Shown one piece after another: positions 50,913-59,695 of a DNA stretch of 64,000 bases (positions within the stretch are counted from its first letter, which is position 1; each line of letters begins with the position of its first letter). A program made the translations under genes and the position numbers. The DNA is from Zhuqueibacter pondensis (GTDB lineage: Bacteria > Zhuqueibacterota > Zhuqueibacteria > Zhuqueibacterales > Zhuqueibacteraceae), in the NCBI GenBank assembly GCA_034505955.1, contig JAPDQK010000018.1, positions 23,562-87,561 of the forward strand, read 5' to 3'. The notes beneath the pieces were generated by a model. It saw nothing but the letters and a program-made list of their open reading frames with translations. It ran no database searches and was not told the DNA's origin.

Positions 50913-53546
50913 ATGTCTTCCGAAAACAAACTAACAGCCTACCTCTCCGACGAAGCCATCACTTACATGCGACTGCACATTCGTGATGCCGGCGGCAACG
51001 AGGTGTTCTTTCTCGGCAAAACCCAGACGGGCACAGCCGATGGCAAGGGAGTGGTGGAATCAGCACAAGTGGTGGCGCGTGGGAACAGGAATTTGGTGCC
51101 GGCGATTACCAACCTCGCGCACACCGGCGATGTCGTCATTCACAACCACCCTTCCGGTGTTTTGCAGCCTTCGGATGCGGATGCGGCCATCGCCTCGCAG
51201 CTCGGTAACGAGGGCATTGGTTTTTTCATCATCAACAATGTGGTCACCGAAATTTACGTTGTCGTCGAGCCGCAGAAACCAAAGGAAATTGTTCTACTCT
51301 CGTTACCGCACCTGAAGAGGCAGCTTTCTGCCGAGGGCGCGATTGCACGCCAGATCGAGAACTTCGAATCGCGCCCCCAGCAACTGAAGATGCTCGAAAA
51401 AGTGGCCGAAGCGTTCAATGAAAATAAAATTGCCATTATTGAAGCCGGCACCGGTACTGGTAAGACTCTTGCTTATCTTCTGCCCGCCATCGAGTGGAGC
51501 GTAAAAAACCGCGAGCGCACGGTGATTGCCACCGGTACGATCAATTTGCAGGAACAGCTCGTCAACAAGGACATTCCGCTTTTGCAACAAACGCTCGATC
51601 TCAAATTTCGCGCCGAATTGGTGAAAGGCCGCAACAACTACGCCTGCAAGCGCAAGCTGGCGGAAGCGGCAACCCAGCCGGATCTCTTTGCAGAATCGGC
51701 ACAGCAGCAGGAATTGCAGGCGATCATCGAGTGGGCCGGCAAAACCCCGGATGGCAGCAAAACGGATCTGGCATTCATTCCGCAGGAGCAGGTGTGGGAA
51801 AAAATTCAATCGGAAAGCGACACCACGCTGCGATCAAAGTGCAAATTTTACCACGAGTGCTTTTTTTACAATGCCCGGCGCCGCGCGGCGGCGGCGGATG
51901 TTTTAGTCGCCAACCATCATCTTCTTTTTGCGGATCTCTCCGTGCGCCAGGAAGCGGGAGAAAGTTCGGAGGTGGCGGTGCTGCCGAAATATCACCGCGT
52001 GATTTTAGACGAGGCGCATGACATCGAGGAAGTTGCCTCATCCTATTTCGGCGCAGCAACGAGCTATCATGGAATTCTTCGCACGTTGCACAAACTTTAC
52101 CGTCTCAAGGAGGACAAACCAACCGGCATCCTGCCGTTCACGATGGCGAAAATTCAGAAGTCCGCCGGCCGGCTCAGCCGTTCCCTGATCGACAAATTTC
52201 GCCAACAAATTGAGATGGTTTGTGTGCCTGCAGTAGGTGACCTGGAATCGCGGCTCAAGGACTTGATGGAACAGCTTTTTCTCTGGGTGGTCAGCAGAGG
52301 AAACAAGGGTGGCACAGCGACGGGCGAGAATTTTTCCGAGATCAAGTTGCGACTGACGCCTGCGGTCGTTAAAGACAAAACTTATCAGGGAATCGCCACC
52401 CGCCTGACACCGAAACTGTTGCAGGAGATGCGCGGATGCGCCGAGCAAATTCTTGAAGTCGTCAAGCTTTGCGACATTGCCGAAAATTTCATCGGCAGTG
52501 AAGCGGCCTCGCTGGCGGTCGATCTCATGGCGCAGGCCGGCCGGCTTGTCGAGATGGCGACACAGGTGAAAAGTGTTCTGCTCAACAAGGATGAGGAAAA
52601 CATTCGCTGGTTGGAGGTCAAGGAATCGCGCTGGGGTAATATAGTGCGATTGCGCAGCGCGCCGTTGGAGGTGGCACCGATTCTCAGAAAGGCCGTATTC
52701 GAGAAATTCCCTACAATAGTACTGACTTCAGCGACGCTGGCCGTCGGCAAATCCTTTGACTATTTGGAGAAAAGCCTCGGTCTGTCAGCTTCCGTCACCG
52801 GCGCTTTGAGTGACAGTAGTGTAACTTATCGTAAGACTGCCACACTGCTCGGCTCGCCGTTTGATTTCGGTCGCCAGGCGCTCATTGTCATTCCCACTGA
52901 TCTTCCGGAACCGAATGCGCGCGACTATCCTCAGCACTTGCGCGAAGGCCTGCTCCGCGCGCTGAGGATTTCACAAGGAAGAGCTTTCATTCTTTTCACG
53001 GCGTACGGTTTGTTGAATCTGATGTTCCGTGAACTGGCGCCGGAGCTGGCGGAAGCGGGCATCGTCGCGATGAAACAAGGGCAGGAACATCGCCATCGGC
53101 TGTTGGAAAATTTCAAGAAGCAAGTGGGTTCGGTGCTGTTTGCCACCGACAGTTTCTGGCAGGGCGTCGATGTGCACGGCGAAGCGTTGGAGTGTGTGAT
53201 TATTCCTCGTTTGCCTTTCAAAGTGCCCACCGAGCCGGTGATCGAAGCGCGCGTGGAAGCGATTGATCGACGAGGCGGCAATTCATTCATGGAATACTCC
53301 GTGCCGCAAGCCGTGATCAAATTCAAGCAGGGCTTCGGTCGTTTGATTCGTCGCAAATCCGATTTCGGCGCCATCGTGATTTTTGACAACCGCATTGTCA
53401 CCAAGTATTACGGCAAGCTGTTTTTGGAGTCGTTGCCGGAGTGCCGCGTAGTGGTGGGAAAGTCGGAGGAAGTGTTCGCAGAAATGGCGGCGTTCTATAA
53501 ACAGCAACGTGGCGGTGCAGCAAAAAATCGCTTGCATTTGCCGTAA
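50913..53546 (+). CDS. JAMM-domain/DinG-like helicase fusion
   Basis: 877 residues. The first ~130 residues form a RadC/JAB-like domain with a complete JAMM metal motif: E30 (GNEVFFLG), H77-x-H79 and S87-x-x-D90 (VVIHNHPSGVLQPSDAD). The rest is a DinG/XPD-type superfamily 2 helicase: Walker A EAGTGTGKTLAYLLP (179-185), VILDEAHDIEEVAS, FATDSFWQGVDV and KQGFGRLIRRKSD. Of the four Fe-S Cys expected in DinG, three are visible (NNYACKRK, SKCKFYHEC); the second position appears to be Thr. A helicase with a possible deubiquitinase-like or metal-dependent hydrolase part is unusual; function inferred from domains. Confidence 0.88.
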   Translation: MSSENKLTAYLSDEAITYMRLHIRDAGGNEVFFLGKTQTGTADGKGVVESAQVVARGNRNLVPAITNLAHTGDVVIHNHPSGVLQPSDADAAIASQLGNEGIGFFIINNVVTEIYVVVEPQKPKEIVLLSLPHLKRQLSAEGAIARQIENFESRPQQLKMLEKVAEAFNENKIAIIEAGTGTGKTLAYLLPAIEWSVKNRERTVIATGTINLQEQLVNKDIPLLQQTLDLKFRAELVKGRNNYACKRKLAEAATQPDLFAESAQQQELQAIIEWAGKTPDGSKTDLAFIPQEQVWEKIQSESDTTLRSKCKFYHECFFYNARRRAAAADVLVANHHLLFADLSVRQEAGESSEVAVLPKYHRVILDEAHDIEEVASSYFGAATSYHGILRTLHKLYRLKEDKPTGILPFTMAKIQKSAGRLSRSLIDKFRQQIEMVCVPAVGDLESRLKDLMEQLFLWVVSRGNKGGTATGENFSEIKLRLTPAVVKDKTYQGIATRLTPKLLQEMRGCAEQILEVVKLCDIAENFIGSEAASLAVDLMAQAGRLVEMATQVKSVLLNKDEENIRWLEVKESRWGNIVRLRSAPLEVAPILRKAVFEKFPTIVLTSATLAVGKSFDYLEKSLGLSASVTGALSDSSVTYRKTATLLGSPFDFGRQALIVIPTDLPEPNARDYPQHLREGLLRALRISQGRAFILFTAYGLLNLMFRELAPELAEAGIVAMKQGQEHRHRLLENFKKQVGSVLFATDSFWQGVDVHGEALECVIIPRLPFKVPTEPVIEARVEAIDRRGGNSFMEYSVPQAVIKFKQGFGRLIRRKSDFGAIVIFDNRIVTKYYGKLFLESLPECRVVVGKSEEVFAEMAAFYKQQRGGAAKNRLHLP

Positions 53547-53595
53547 GCATAATGTATATTTAAAGTTTAAGAAAAAGCAATCAGGAGAAAGATTT

Positions 53596-53817
53596 GTGAA
53601 ACCTAAAATTCATCCACAATACGTGTTGGCGACGATTTCCTGCGCCTGTGGCAACACCTTTCAAGTGCGAAATACCGTCGGTGATTTGCGCGTCGAAATC
53701 TGTTCCAATTGTCACCCTTTTTTTACCGGGAAGCAAAAGCTGGTTGACTCTGCTGGGCGGGTTGAAAAATTCATGAAAAAATACAAGAAAGGGGAGGAGA
53801 AGGCAGTACGAGCTTAG
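53596..53817 (+). CDS. rpmE: Ribosomal protein bL31 (zinc form)
   Basis: 73 residues from GTG 53596 (AGGAGA upstream): VKPKIHPQYVLATISCACGN, TFQVRNTVGDLRVEICSNCH, PFFTGKQKLVDSAGRVEKFM. The Cys pairs CAC and CSNC are present, so this is the zinc-binding form. Earlier in-frame starts would run into the helicase gene. It begins the rpmE-DUF1385-prfA-prmC cluster found in many bacteria. Confidence 0.97.
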   Translation: MKPKIHPQYVLATISCACGNTFQVRNTVGDLRVEICSNCHPFFTGKQKLVDSAGRVEKFMKKYKKGEEKAVRA

Positions 53818-53831
53818 CGGCGATCAAAAAA

Positions 53832-53886
53832 TGAAACGGAATGCGCTCGCAGGCGTCGCCTCGAGTGGTGTTCCGTTTTTTTATTT
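53832..53886 (+). terminator. Rho-independent terminator after rpmE
   Basis: AAACGGAA pairs with TTCCGTTT across a structured loop (inner AGGCG-T-CGCCT arms), followed by a run of T. It lies 15 bases after the rpmE stop codon. Confidence 0.75.
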
Positions 53887-53954
53887 TTACCGGGGCATGC
53901 GTGCTGACACTGGTTGGTGGGAGAACTTTATAATTACGTGTACTCGAATAGCCA

Positions 53955-54938
53955 ATGCCAAACTCAAAAACCTCTGAAGACAAATTGATGGTCGGCGGCC
54001 AAGCCGTCATCGAAGGCGTGATGATGCGCTCACCGGAGATGGTCGCCGTCGCCTGCCGGCGCACCGATGGCAGCATTGTTGTGTGGCGCAAACCATATCG
54101 TTCGCTCTTGAACCGAATGAAATTTCTGGCACTGCCGATTTTCCGGGGCAGCGTCGTTCTCATCGAAGCGCTGATGCTCGGGGTTCAGGCACTGACTTTT
54201 TCCGGCGATGTCGCCATGGAAGATGAGCGGGCCAAACAAAATGGCAAGACGACAACAAATCAGCGTCCCGGCCAGCGCACGACTTCGCAGAGAATTGGAA
54301 TGGGCCTGATGCTGACTTTTGCGTTTGCCCTAGGGCTGGGGCTCTTTTTCTACGTCCCCCTGCTCCTCACCGAATGGCTCGGTGCCCGCACTGGCTTCTG
54401 GTTCAATCTCGTGGACGGGATCATCCGGCTCATTATCTTTTTGGGATATTTGTGGCTCATCACCACCATGAAAGACATCCGCCGGGTTTTTGAATATCAT
54501 GGCGCCGAGCACAAAAGCGTTTTTAATTTTGAAGAGAAAAAAGAGTTGACCCCGGAAAATGCCTCGACCTTTTCGCGCTTTCACCCGCGCTGTGGCACGA
54601 GCTTTCTGCTCATCGTCATGTTGGTCAGCATCCTGGTGTTCATGATGCTCGGCCGTCCCGAGAGCATCGGCGACCGGTTATTGCGTTTCGCTTTCATTCC
54701 GGTAATCGGCGGGATCTCTTACGAATTCATTCGGCTCTCCGATAAAGGTTACCGCAATTCATTTTGGCGACTCTTTATTTTACCTGGATTATGGCTGCAG
54801 CGGTTGACGACCAAAGAACCGGATCACCAACAACTCGAAGTTGCCATCGTGGCGTTGAAGGCGGCGTTGGGAGAAGAAGTGGCCATTCTGCCGAATGTGA
54901 TCGTAGATGATGGGAAGGCGGTGGTAGCGGCAGCTTAA
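53955..54938 (+). CDS. DUF1385 family membrane protein
   Basis: 327 residues, start MPNSKTSEDKLMVGGQAVIE. DUF1385 proteins share GGQAVIEGVMMRSP near the N-terminus and a metal-like RRVFEYHGAEHKSVFNFEE motif after two or three membrane segments (LMLTFAFALGLGLFFYVPLL; LIIFLGYLWLITTMKDI; SFLLIVMLVSILVFMML). The role is unknown; the gene neighbours rpmE and prfA in many genomes, as here. Confidence 0.92.
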   Translation: MPNSKTSEDKLMVGGQAVIEGVMMRSPEMVAVACRRTDGSIVVWRKPYRSLLNRMKFLALPIFRGSVVLIEALMLGVQALTFSGDVAMEDERAKQNGKTTTNQRPGQRTTSQRIGMGLMLTFAFALGLGLFFYVPLLLTEWLGARTGFWFNLVDGIIRLIIFLGYLWLITTMKDIRRVFEYHGAEHKSVFNFEEKKELTPENASTFSRFHPRCGTSFLLIVMLVSILVFMMLGRPESIGDRLLRFAFIPVIGGISYEFIRLSDKGYRNSFWRLFILPGLWLQRLTTKEPDHQQLEVAIVALKAALGEEVAILPNVIVDDGKAVVAAA

Positions 54939-54952
54939 CTTTGAGGAAAAAT

Positions 54953-55204
54953 ATGCGTGATGATCTGAAAATTTCGGAAATCCGTGAGAAATACGACGGC
55001 CAGTGGGTTGTTGTTGAAGTTACCAAAGTGGATAAATACGATAATCCTTTGCGAGGCCGAATTTTATTTCACGGTACGAATCAGGATCAGGTATATGGGG
55101 ATGGGGCGAAATATCGAAATGCTCATCCTGAAGCAGATTTGTTTTTTTTCTACGCCGGACAAGCAATTCCTACAGGAATAGGGGTGATGTTTGTACAAGG
55201 CTAA
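54953..55204 (+). CDS. DUF5678 family protein
   Basis: 83 residues from ATG 54953 (GAGGAAAAAT upstream): MRDDLKISEIREKYDGQWVV, then VEVTKVDKYDNPLRGRILFH and a tail with ADLFFFYAGQAIP. Matches the short beta-rich DUF5678 family of unknown role. It overlaps a retropepsin-like gene by 14 bases, so the two are translated as a pair; the same kind of pairing may be recurrent and is worth checking. Confidence 0.6.
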   Translation: MRDDLKISEIREKYDGQWVVVEVTKVDKYDNPLRGRILFHGTNQDQVYGDGAKYRNAHPEADLFFFYAGQAIPTGIGVMFVQG

Positions 55205-55592
55205 TCGTATAGCTGGCTACTTCGATTATGGCGGTGTGCTGCTTGTTCCAGTAAGCTTAAATGGCCTCCGTCTCTATTTCATGGTTGATTCCGGTTCGGC
55301 CTACTGCGCGATCAATCAAAAGCTTTTGGATAAAATCGTCGCTGAACCGACGACCGAAATGCGGTCGGTTGCACCGCTTGGTAAAGAGGTTATCAAAACA
55401 CCGACTTTACTCATCGAAAATTTTGTGGTCGGCGGATTAAGAGAAAAAGACTTTGTGGTTTCAATTGTCGATTTCCCCGCAGGCTTTCAAATCGACGGCC
55501 TTCTCGGCATGGACTTCATGGGCAAATATCGCATTACCATTGAGACCGATTCGCAGACTCTAATTTTACGTGAAATTCCAAAGAAGAAATAA
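55191..55592 (+). CDS. Retropepsin-like aspartic protease domain protein
   Basis: 133 residues from TTG 55191 (AGGGGTG upstream) with MYKANRIAGYFDYGGVLLVP at the start. The active-site motif is YFMVDSGSAYCAINQKLLDK (DSGSA), and a second hydrophobic-Gly element is DGLLGMDFMGKYRITIE. This DSG + LLGMDF order is typical of clan AA single-domain proteases that work as dimers. It overlaps the DUF5678 gene and is followed by prfA after 11 bases. It is only distantly like the gene at 13897. Confidence 0.8.
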   Translation: MYKANRIAGYFDYGGVLLVPVSLNGLRLYFMVDSGSAYCAINQKLLDKIVAEPTTEMRSVAPLGKEVIKTPTLLIENFVVGGLREKDFVVSIVDFPAGFQIDGLLGMDFMGKYRITIETDSQTLILREIPKKK

Positions 55593-55603
55593 AAACAATC
55601 CAG

Positions 55604-56671
55604 ATGTTCGCTAAATTAGAAAATCTCGAAAGACGCTACGAAGAAGTCAGCAGCTTGCTCGCAAATCCGGAGGTCGCTGCCAATCCCAAGCGGCTGCGTG
55701 ATTTGGCCAAAGAGCACAGTGATCTCGAAGAAATCGTCGCCAAATATCGCGAGTATAAAGCCATTACCAAAAGCATCGCGGACGATAAAGCGATCGTAAA
55801 CGATACCAAAGACCGGGAATTGCGGGAAATCGCACAGGCCGAGTTGGAAGAACTCATGCCCAAAGCCGCCAGGCTCGAGGAAGAATTGAAAATGCTGTTG
55901 GTGCCGAAAGACCCCAATGACTCAAAGAATGTGATCATGGAAATCCGCGCTGGCACCGGTGGTGACGAGGCGGGGTTGTTTGCCGGTGATTTGTTTCGCA
56001 TGTACTCACGCTTTGCTGAGCGTCAGGGATGGCAAATGGAAGTGATGTCCAGCAACCCGCAAGGCATCGGTGGCTTCAAAGAAATCATCTTTCAAGTGAG
56101 CGGGAAAGACGCCTACGGCAAATTGAAATACGAAGGCGGCGTGCACCGCGTTCAGCGCGTGCCAATTACCGAGCAGAGTGGCCGTATTCACACGTCGGCG
56201 GCCAGCGTGGCGGTGCTCCCCGAAGCCGAAGAAGTTGACATTGAGATCAATCCGAACGATTTGCGGATTGATGTTTTTCGTTCTTCCGGACCCGGCGGTC
56301 AGAGCGTGAACACCACGGATTCGGCAGTGCGCGTCACGCATATTCCCACAGGGCTAGTTGTTCAGTGCCAGGATGAAAAGTCACAGCTCAAAAATAAAAA
56401 CAAGGCCGTAAGAGTTTTACGGGCACGTCTGCTCGAAATGAAACGCGCCGAAGAGCAGGCAAAAATCACCGATGCCCGGCGCCAAATGGTGGGCAGCGGC
56501 GACCGCAGCGACAAGATTCGCACGTATAATTTTCCCCAAAACCGTGTCACCGACCATCGCATCGGATTGACGGTCTACCAGCTCGACGATGTGCTCGATG
56601 GCAATCTTAATCAGTTTATCGAGCAACTGGCGTTGGCCGATCAGGCGGAGAGGCTGAAGAAGGCGGGGTGA
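55604..56671 (+). CDS. prfA: Peptide chain release factor 1
   Basis: Recognises UAA and UAG. 355 residues with the PxT anticodon-like motif (VQRVPITEQSGRIHTS, PIT) of RF1, and the GGQ loop SSGPGGQSVNTTDSAVRVT that triggers peptidyl-tRNA hydrolysis. The Gln is probably methylated by the product of the next gene, prmC. Start MFAKLENLERRYEEVSSLLA at 55604, normal for RF1. Confidence 0.97.
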   Translation: MFAKLENLERRYEEVSSLLANPEVAANPKRLRDLAKEHSDLEEIVAKYREYKAITKSIADDKAIVNDTKDRELREIAQAELEELMPKAARLEEELKMLLVPKDPNDSKNVIMEIRAGTGGDEAGLFAGDLFRMYSRFAERQGWQMEVMSSNPQGIGGFKEIIFQVSGKDAYGKLKYEGGVHRVQRVPITEQSGRIHTSAASVAVLPEAEEVDIEINPNDLRIDVFRSSGPGGQSVNTTDSAVRVTHIPTGLVVQCQDEKSQLKNKNKAVRVLRARLLEMKRAEEQAKITDARRQMVGSGDRSDKIRTYNFPQNRVTDHRIGLTVYQLDDVLDGNLNQFIEQLALADQAERLKKAG

Positions 56672-56750
56672 GCCTTTCAAAGTGGCAGCACGAATACCGC
56701 ATATGCTGGCACTGCCAACTGCCACTGCTACTTTAAGTTTTCAATCCCGT

Positions 56751-57617
56751 GTGAGTTGTAATTTCTTGCGTATTTTTGATCTTCTCCAATCAGCGGCAAC
56801 ACAACTCCGCGCAGCAGGCATCGCGTCGCCTCATCGTGAAGCCGAGTGGTTGCTGGCGGCAGTACTGAAAACCGACCGTGCTCATCTTTATCTGATGCGC
56901 GATCGCCAGTTGCGGCCCGATGAGCAAGCGACTTTTCATGAGTATCTCAATCGCCGTCTCCAGCGCGAGCCGTTACAGTACGTTCTCGGTGTTTGCGAAT
57001 TCTATGGCTTTGAGCTTATTGTCTCTCCGGCGGTGCTCATTCCTCGGCCCGAGACCGAGTTGTTAGTAGAAAAAGTCGTCGAATTAGCCTCGACATTTTC
57101 TTCGCCGAGAATAATTGATCTCGGCACCGGCGCGGGATGTATTGCCGTGTCGTTGGCGAAATTGATCGCGAAGGCGCAACTCGTAGCAACGGACATTTCG
57201 GAAGCAGCTCTTGAGATTGCCCGGGAAAATGCGCAGCGGCACGGTGTAGTCGAACGGATTGAATTTCGTTTGGTGGATATGACGCAACCCGAAGCATTTT
57301 CTGCTGACGAGCAGTTTGATATTGTGGTTTCCAATCCACCCTATGTTTTGGAAGAAGAGCGGCCAAGCTTGCAGCCGGAGATTCGCGATTGGGAACCACC
57401 GCAGGCCTTGTATGTCGCGGGAGATGGTTTGAGATTTTATCGCTGTATTATAGACTTTTGCCGTGAACATTTAACTGCCGGCGGTTGGGTGGCCTGCGAG
57501 ATGGCCAGCCAGCGCCGCACGAAAATTGAGCAATTGTTCCGCGAAGCGGGGTTTCGTGAGCTACAAATCATCAAAGATTTGGCCGGATTGGATCGGCATG
57601 TAATTGGGCAAAAATAA
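56751..57617 (+). CDS. prmC: Release factor glutamine methyltransferase
   Basis: SAM-dependent methylation of the GGQ glutamine. The protein has the N-terminal helical part (LRIFDLLQSAATQLRAAGIA), SAM-binding IDLGTGAGCIAVSLAKL, and catalytic NPPYVLEEE. The frame is open from 56682, but only sequence from about 56751 (GTG) or 56766 (TTG) resembles the family; the stretch before it looks like an inverted repeat after prfA (AAAGTGGCAGCA / TGCTACTTT). Start therefore uncertain by a few codons. Nine-gene-style prfA-prmC order is conserved. Confidence 0.9.
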   Translation: MSCNFLRIFDLLQSAATQLRAAGIASPHREAEWLLAAVLKTDRAHLYLMRDRQLRPDEQATFHEYLNRRLQREPLQYVLGVCEFYGFELIVSPAVLIPRPETELLVEKVVELASTFSSPRIIDLGTGAGCIAVSLAKLIAKAQLVATDISEAALEIARENAQRHGVVERIEFRLVDMTQPEAFSADEQFDIVVSNPPYVLEEERPSLQPEIRDWEPPQALYVAGDGLRFYRCIIDFCREHLTAGGWVACEMASQRRTKIEQLFREAGFRELQIIKDLAGLDRHVIGQK

Positions 57618-57677
57618 TGTTAAGAAGGAACCGAATATCGGGTGGAATTCCTTACGTAAATATGTTCAGAAATTCTT

Positions 57678-57706
57678 TTGACTTTTGTTCTTTGGTGTTG
57701 TAAATT
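57678..57706 (+). promoter_or_regulatory. Promoter before the phosphohexomutase gene
   Basis: TTGACT, 17-base spacer, TAAATT; about 120 bases before the gene, with a hairpin in the leader. Confidence 0.45.
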
Positions 57707-57720
57707 CATCAACATTCAAA

Positions 57721-57752
57721 GCTACCCAAGATCCGCAATTTTTCGGGGTAGC
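57721..57752 (+). other. Hairpin in the leader of the phosphohexomutase gene
   Basis: GCTACCC pairs with GGGTAGC around an 18-base loop; no T-run. May regulate the transcript or be a binding site. No known riboswitch motif was recognised. Confidence 0.35.
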
Positions 57753-57826
57753 GTTTACGACTAAAACATATTTTTTCGACTTCAGGTTCAAGCATTTTTT
57801 TATTTTCAACAATTGGAGATGCTCCC

Positions 57827-59326
57827 ATGACCGTGTATCAAGAAATCCCTGAAAATACTGAAACCTATGTCCGGGAACCTCTTATAAAAGATACCGGCTT
57901 TAGAGAATATGATGTGCGTTGGCTTTTTGGAAAAGAGCTCAACGAACAAGGTGCTTTAACCCTTGGAAAGGCTTTTGGCACACTACTCAAGAAAAATTAT
58001 CCTGATCGCAAAGAGGTTGTCATCGGACAGGATTACCGTAAGTATTCACAAGCAGTAAAGCATGCCTTTGCGCTTGGTCTTGTTTCTTCCGGGCTAAAAG
58101 TCTATGACATCGGACTCTGCATCTCACCTACCCTCTATTTCGCCCAATATCATTTGAAAATAAAAGCCGGTGCGATGATTACCGCCAGCCATAATGATAA
58201 CGGTTGGACCGGCATTAAGCTAGCCTATGACTTTTCTAGAACGTTCGGGCCAAGCGAAATCAAAAGCTTCAAAGAAATCATTCACCGTGGGGAGTACACA
58301 TCGGGTCAGGGGAATTACGAACAGGTTCCTGATATTGACGCCGCGTATATTGATGATCTCGTCAAAGGTGTAAAAGTTCAAAAACCTCTCAAAATTGTCG
58401 TGTGTACCGGCAATGGTGCCGCAGGACTCTATACCTCCAAAGCCCTCCGCAAAGCCGGACACGAAGTCATTGAACATCTGACTGAATTAAATTGGGATTA
58501 TCCAAATTTTAATCCGAATCCGGAGAATATCAAATTTCTTGAATCAATTGGAAAACGGGTGAGAAAGGAAAAAGCGGATTTAGGGATTGGTATCGATGGC
58601 GACGGCGACCGTCTCGGTGTGGTTGATCAACAGGGTCATGAAGTCTACAGTGACAAGGTTGGCTTGTTGATTGCCCAATATTTGGTACAAAATCATTCTG
58701 ATGCTATTTTTGTTGTCGACGTCAAATCCACTGCGCTATTTGATACTCTCATTATTAAAAAAGGCTTGGGAAAAGTGATTTACTGGAAAACCGGGCACTC
58801 GTATATTAAAGAAAAGGTGTTGGATGACAAAGCACTGGCAGGTTTTGAGCGTAGTGGTCACTTTTTCTTCAATACACCCATCGGACGAGGCTATGATGAT
58901 GCTAACAAGGCTGCACTGATGCTTTGTGAGTTGATATCTGCGAGAGGGCAGTCGCTTGACGAAATTTTGACTCAATTGCCAAAGACCTATCAATCGCCCA
59001 ATATGCAACCGCGTTGTCCTGATACAGTCAAATACAAAATTGTGGAACAACTTCAAAGCGCATATCAAGAAGCTTTTGAAAAGAAGATGCCCATCAAGGA
59101 TCACCAAATACTCGATATCATCACTGTTAATGGGATCCGAGTGGTTTTTGATGACGGCAGTTGGTTCCTCGTGCGCGCTTCGTCGAACGTCCCCGCGCTT
59201 GTTGTTTTAGGTGAAAGCTTTTCGACTAAAAAGCGTCTGTCGACAATGATGAAAGAAGTGGTCGATCGCCTAAGAACTTACAAGGAAGTTGGTGAGTTTG
59301 ACCAGATGATGGATTTTAACGATTAA
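57827..59326 (+). CDS. Phosphomannomutase/phosphoglucomutase-type enzyme
   Basis: 499 residues of the alpha-D-phosphohexomutase family: active-site Ser in MITASHNDNGWTGIKL, metal loop GIGIDGDGDRLGVVD, sugar loop GFERSGHFFFNTPIGRG and phosphate loop SWFLVRASSNVPALVVLGES. It interconverts hexose-6-P and hexose-1-P for polysaccharide or nucleotide-sugar synthesis. It has more A and T than the genes before it, and it opens the AT-rich right end of the window. Confidence 0.92.
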   Translation: MTVYQEIPENTETYVREPLIKDTGFREYDVRWLFGKELNEQGALTLGKAFGTLLKKNYPDRKEVVIGQDYRKYSQAVKHAFALGLVSSGLKVYDIGLCISPTLYFAQYHLKIKAGAMITASHNDNGWTGIKLAYDFSRTFGPSEIKSFKEIIHRGEYTSGQGNYEQVPDIDAAYIDDLVKGVKVQKPLKIVVCTGNGAAGLYTSKALRKAGHEVIEHLTELNWDYPNFNPNPENIKFLESIGKRVRKEKADLGIGIDGDGDRLGVVDQQGHEVYSDKVGLLIAQYLVQNHSDAIFVVDVKSTALFDTLIIKKGLGKVIYWKTGHSYIKEKVLDDKALAGFERSGHFFFNTPIGRGYDDANKAALMLCELISARGQSLDEILTQLPKTYQSPNMQPRCPDTVKYKIVEQLQSAYQEAFEKKMPIKDHQILDIITVNGIRVVFDDGSWFLVRASSNVPALVVLGESFSTKKRLSTMMKEVVDRLRTYKEVGEFDQMMDFND

Positions 59327-59375
59327 TTGAGAACCAAGCACTTAAAGGGCGGATGTCAATGAAAGAGGTGAATCA

Positions 59376-59645
59376 ATGCCCAACGTCGAACAAATTCCCA
59401 TCATTGCAAACAGCCTTGCGCATGATCGCACAGTAACAATCTCAATCATCGCTGCCGTAACGATACTGCTGTTTGTAATTTTGCCCCTTGCCGCTGCCTT
59501 GATCGGTCATTACGATAAGATCCGCATCAAAGTTGGACGTAAAGAAATAAACTTGGAGAAAAGTAATACTCGACGAAAATTCCCAAAACATCAGAAGAAT
59601 CTATCTAAAAAAAAGTCGGGGATACTCGTGATACCTATACACTAA
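59376..59645 (+). CDS. Small single-TM protein
   Basis: 89 residues, GAGGTG upstream of the ATG; MPNVEQIPIIANSLAHDRTV, then one hydrophobic segment (ISIIAAVTILLFVILPLAAA) and a basic C-terminal tail (RRKFPKHQKNLSKKKSG). Topology: short outside N-terminus, one membrane span, basic inside tail. Function unknown; follows the phosphohexomutase gene after 49 bases and may be co-transcribed. Confidence 0.5.
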   Translation: MPNVEQIPIIANSLAHDRTVTISIIAAVTILLFVILPLAAALIGHYDKIRIKVGRKEINLEKSNTRRKFPKHQKNLSKKKSGILVIPIH

Positions 59646-59695
59646 ATGCGGTGATAGCTGGATCACCCACTATGCATCAGTTGTGAGTATACATA

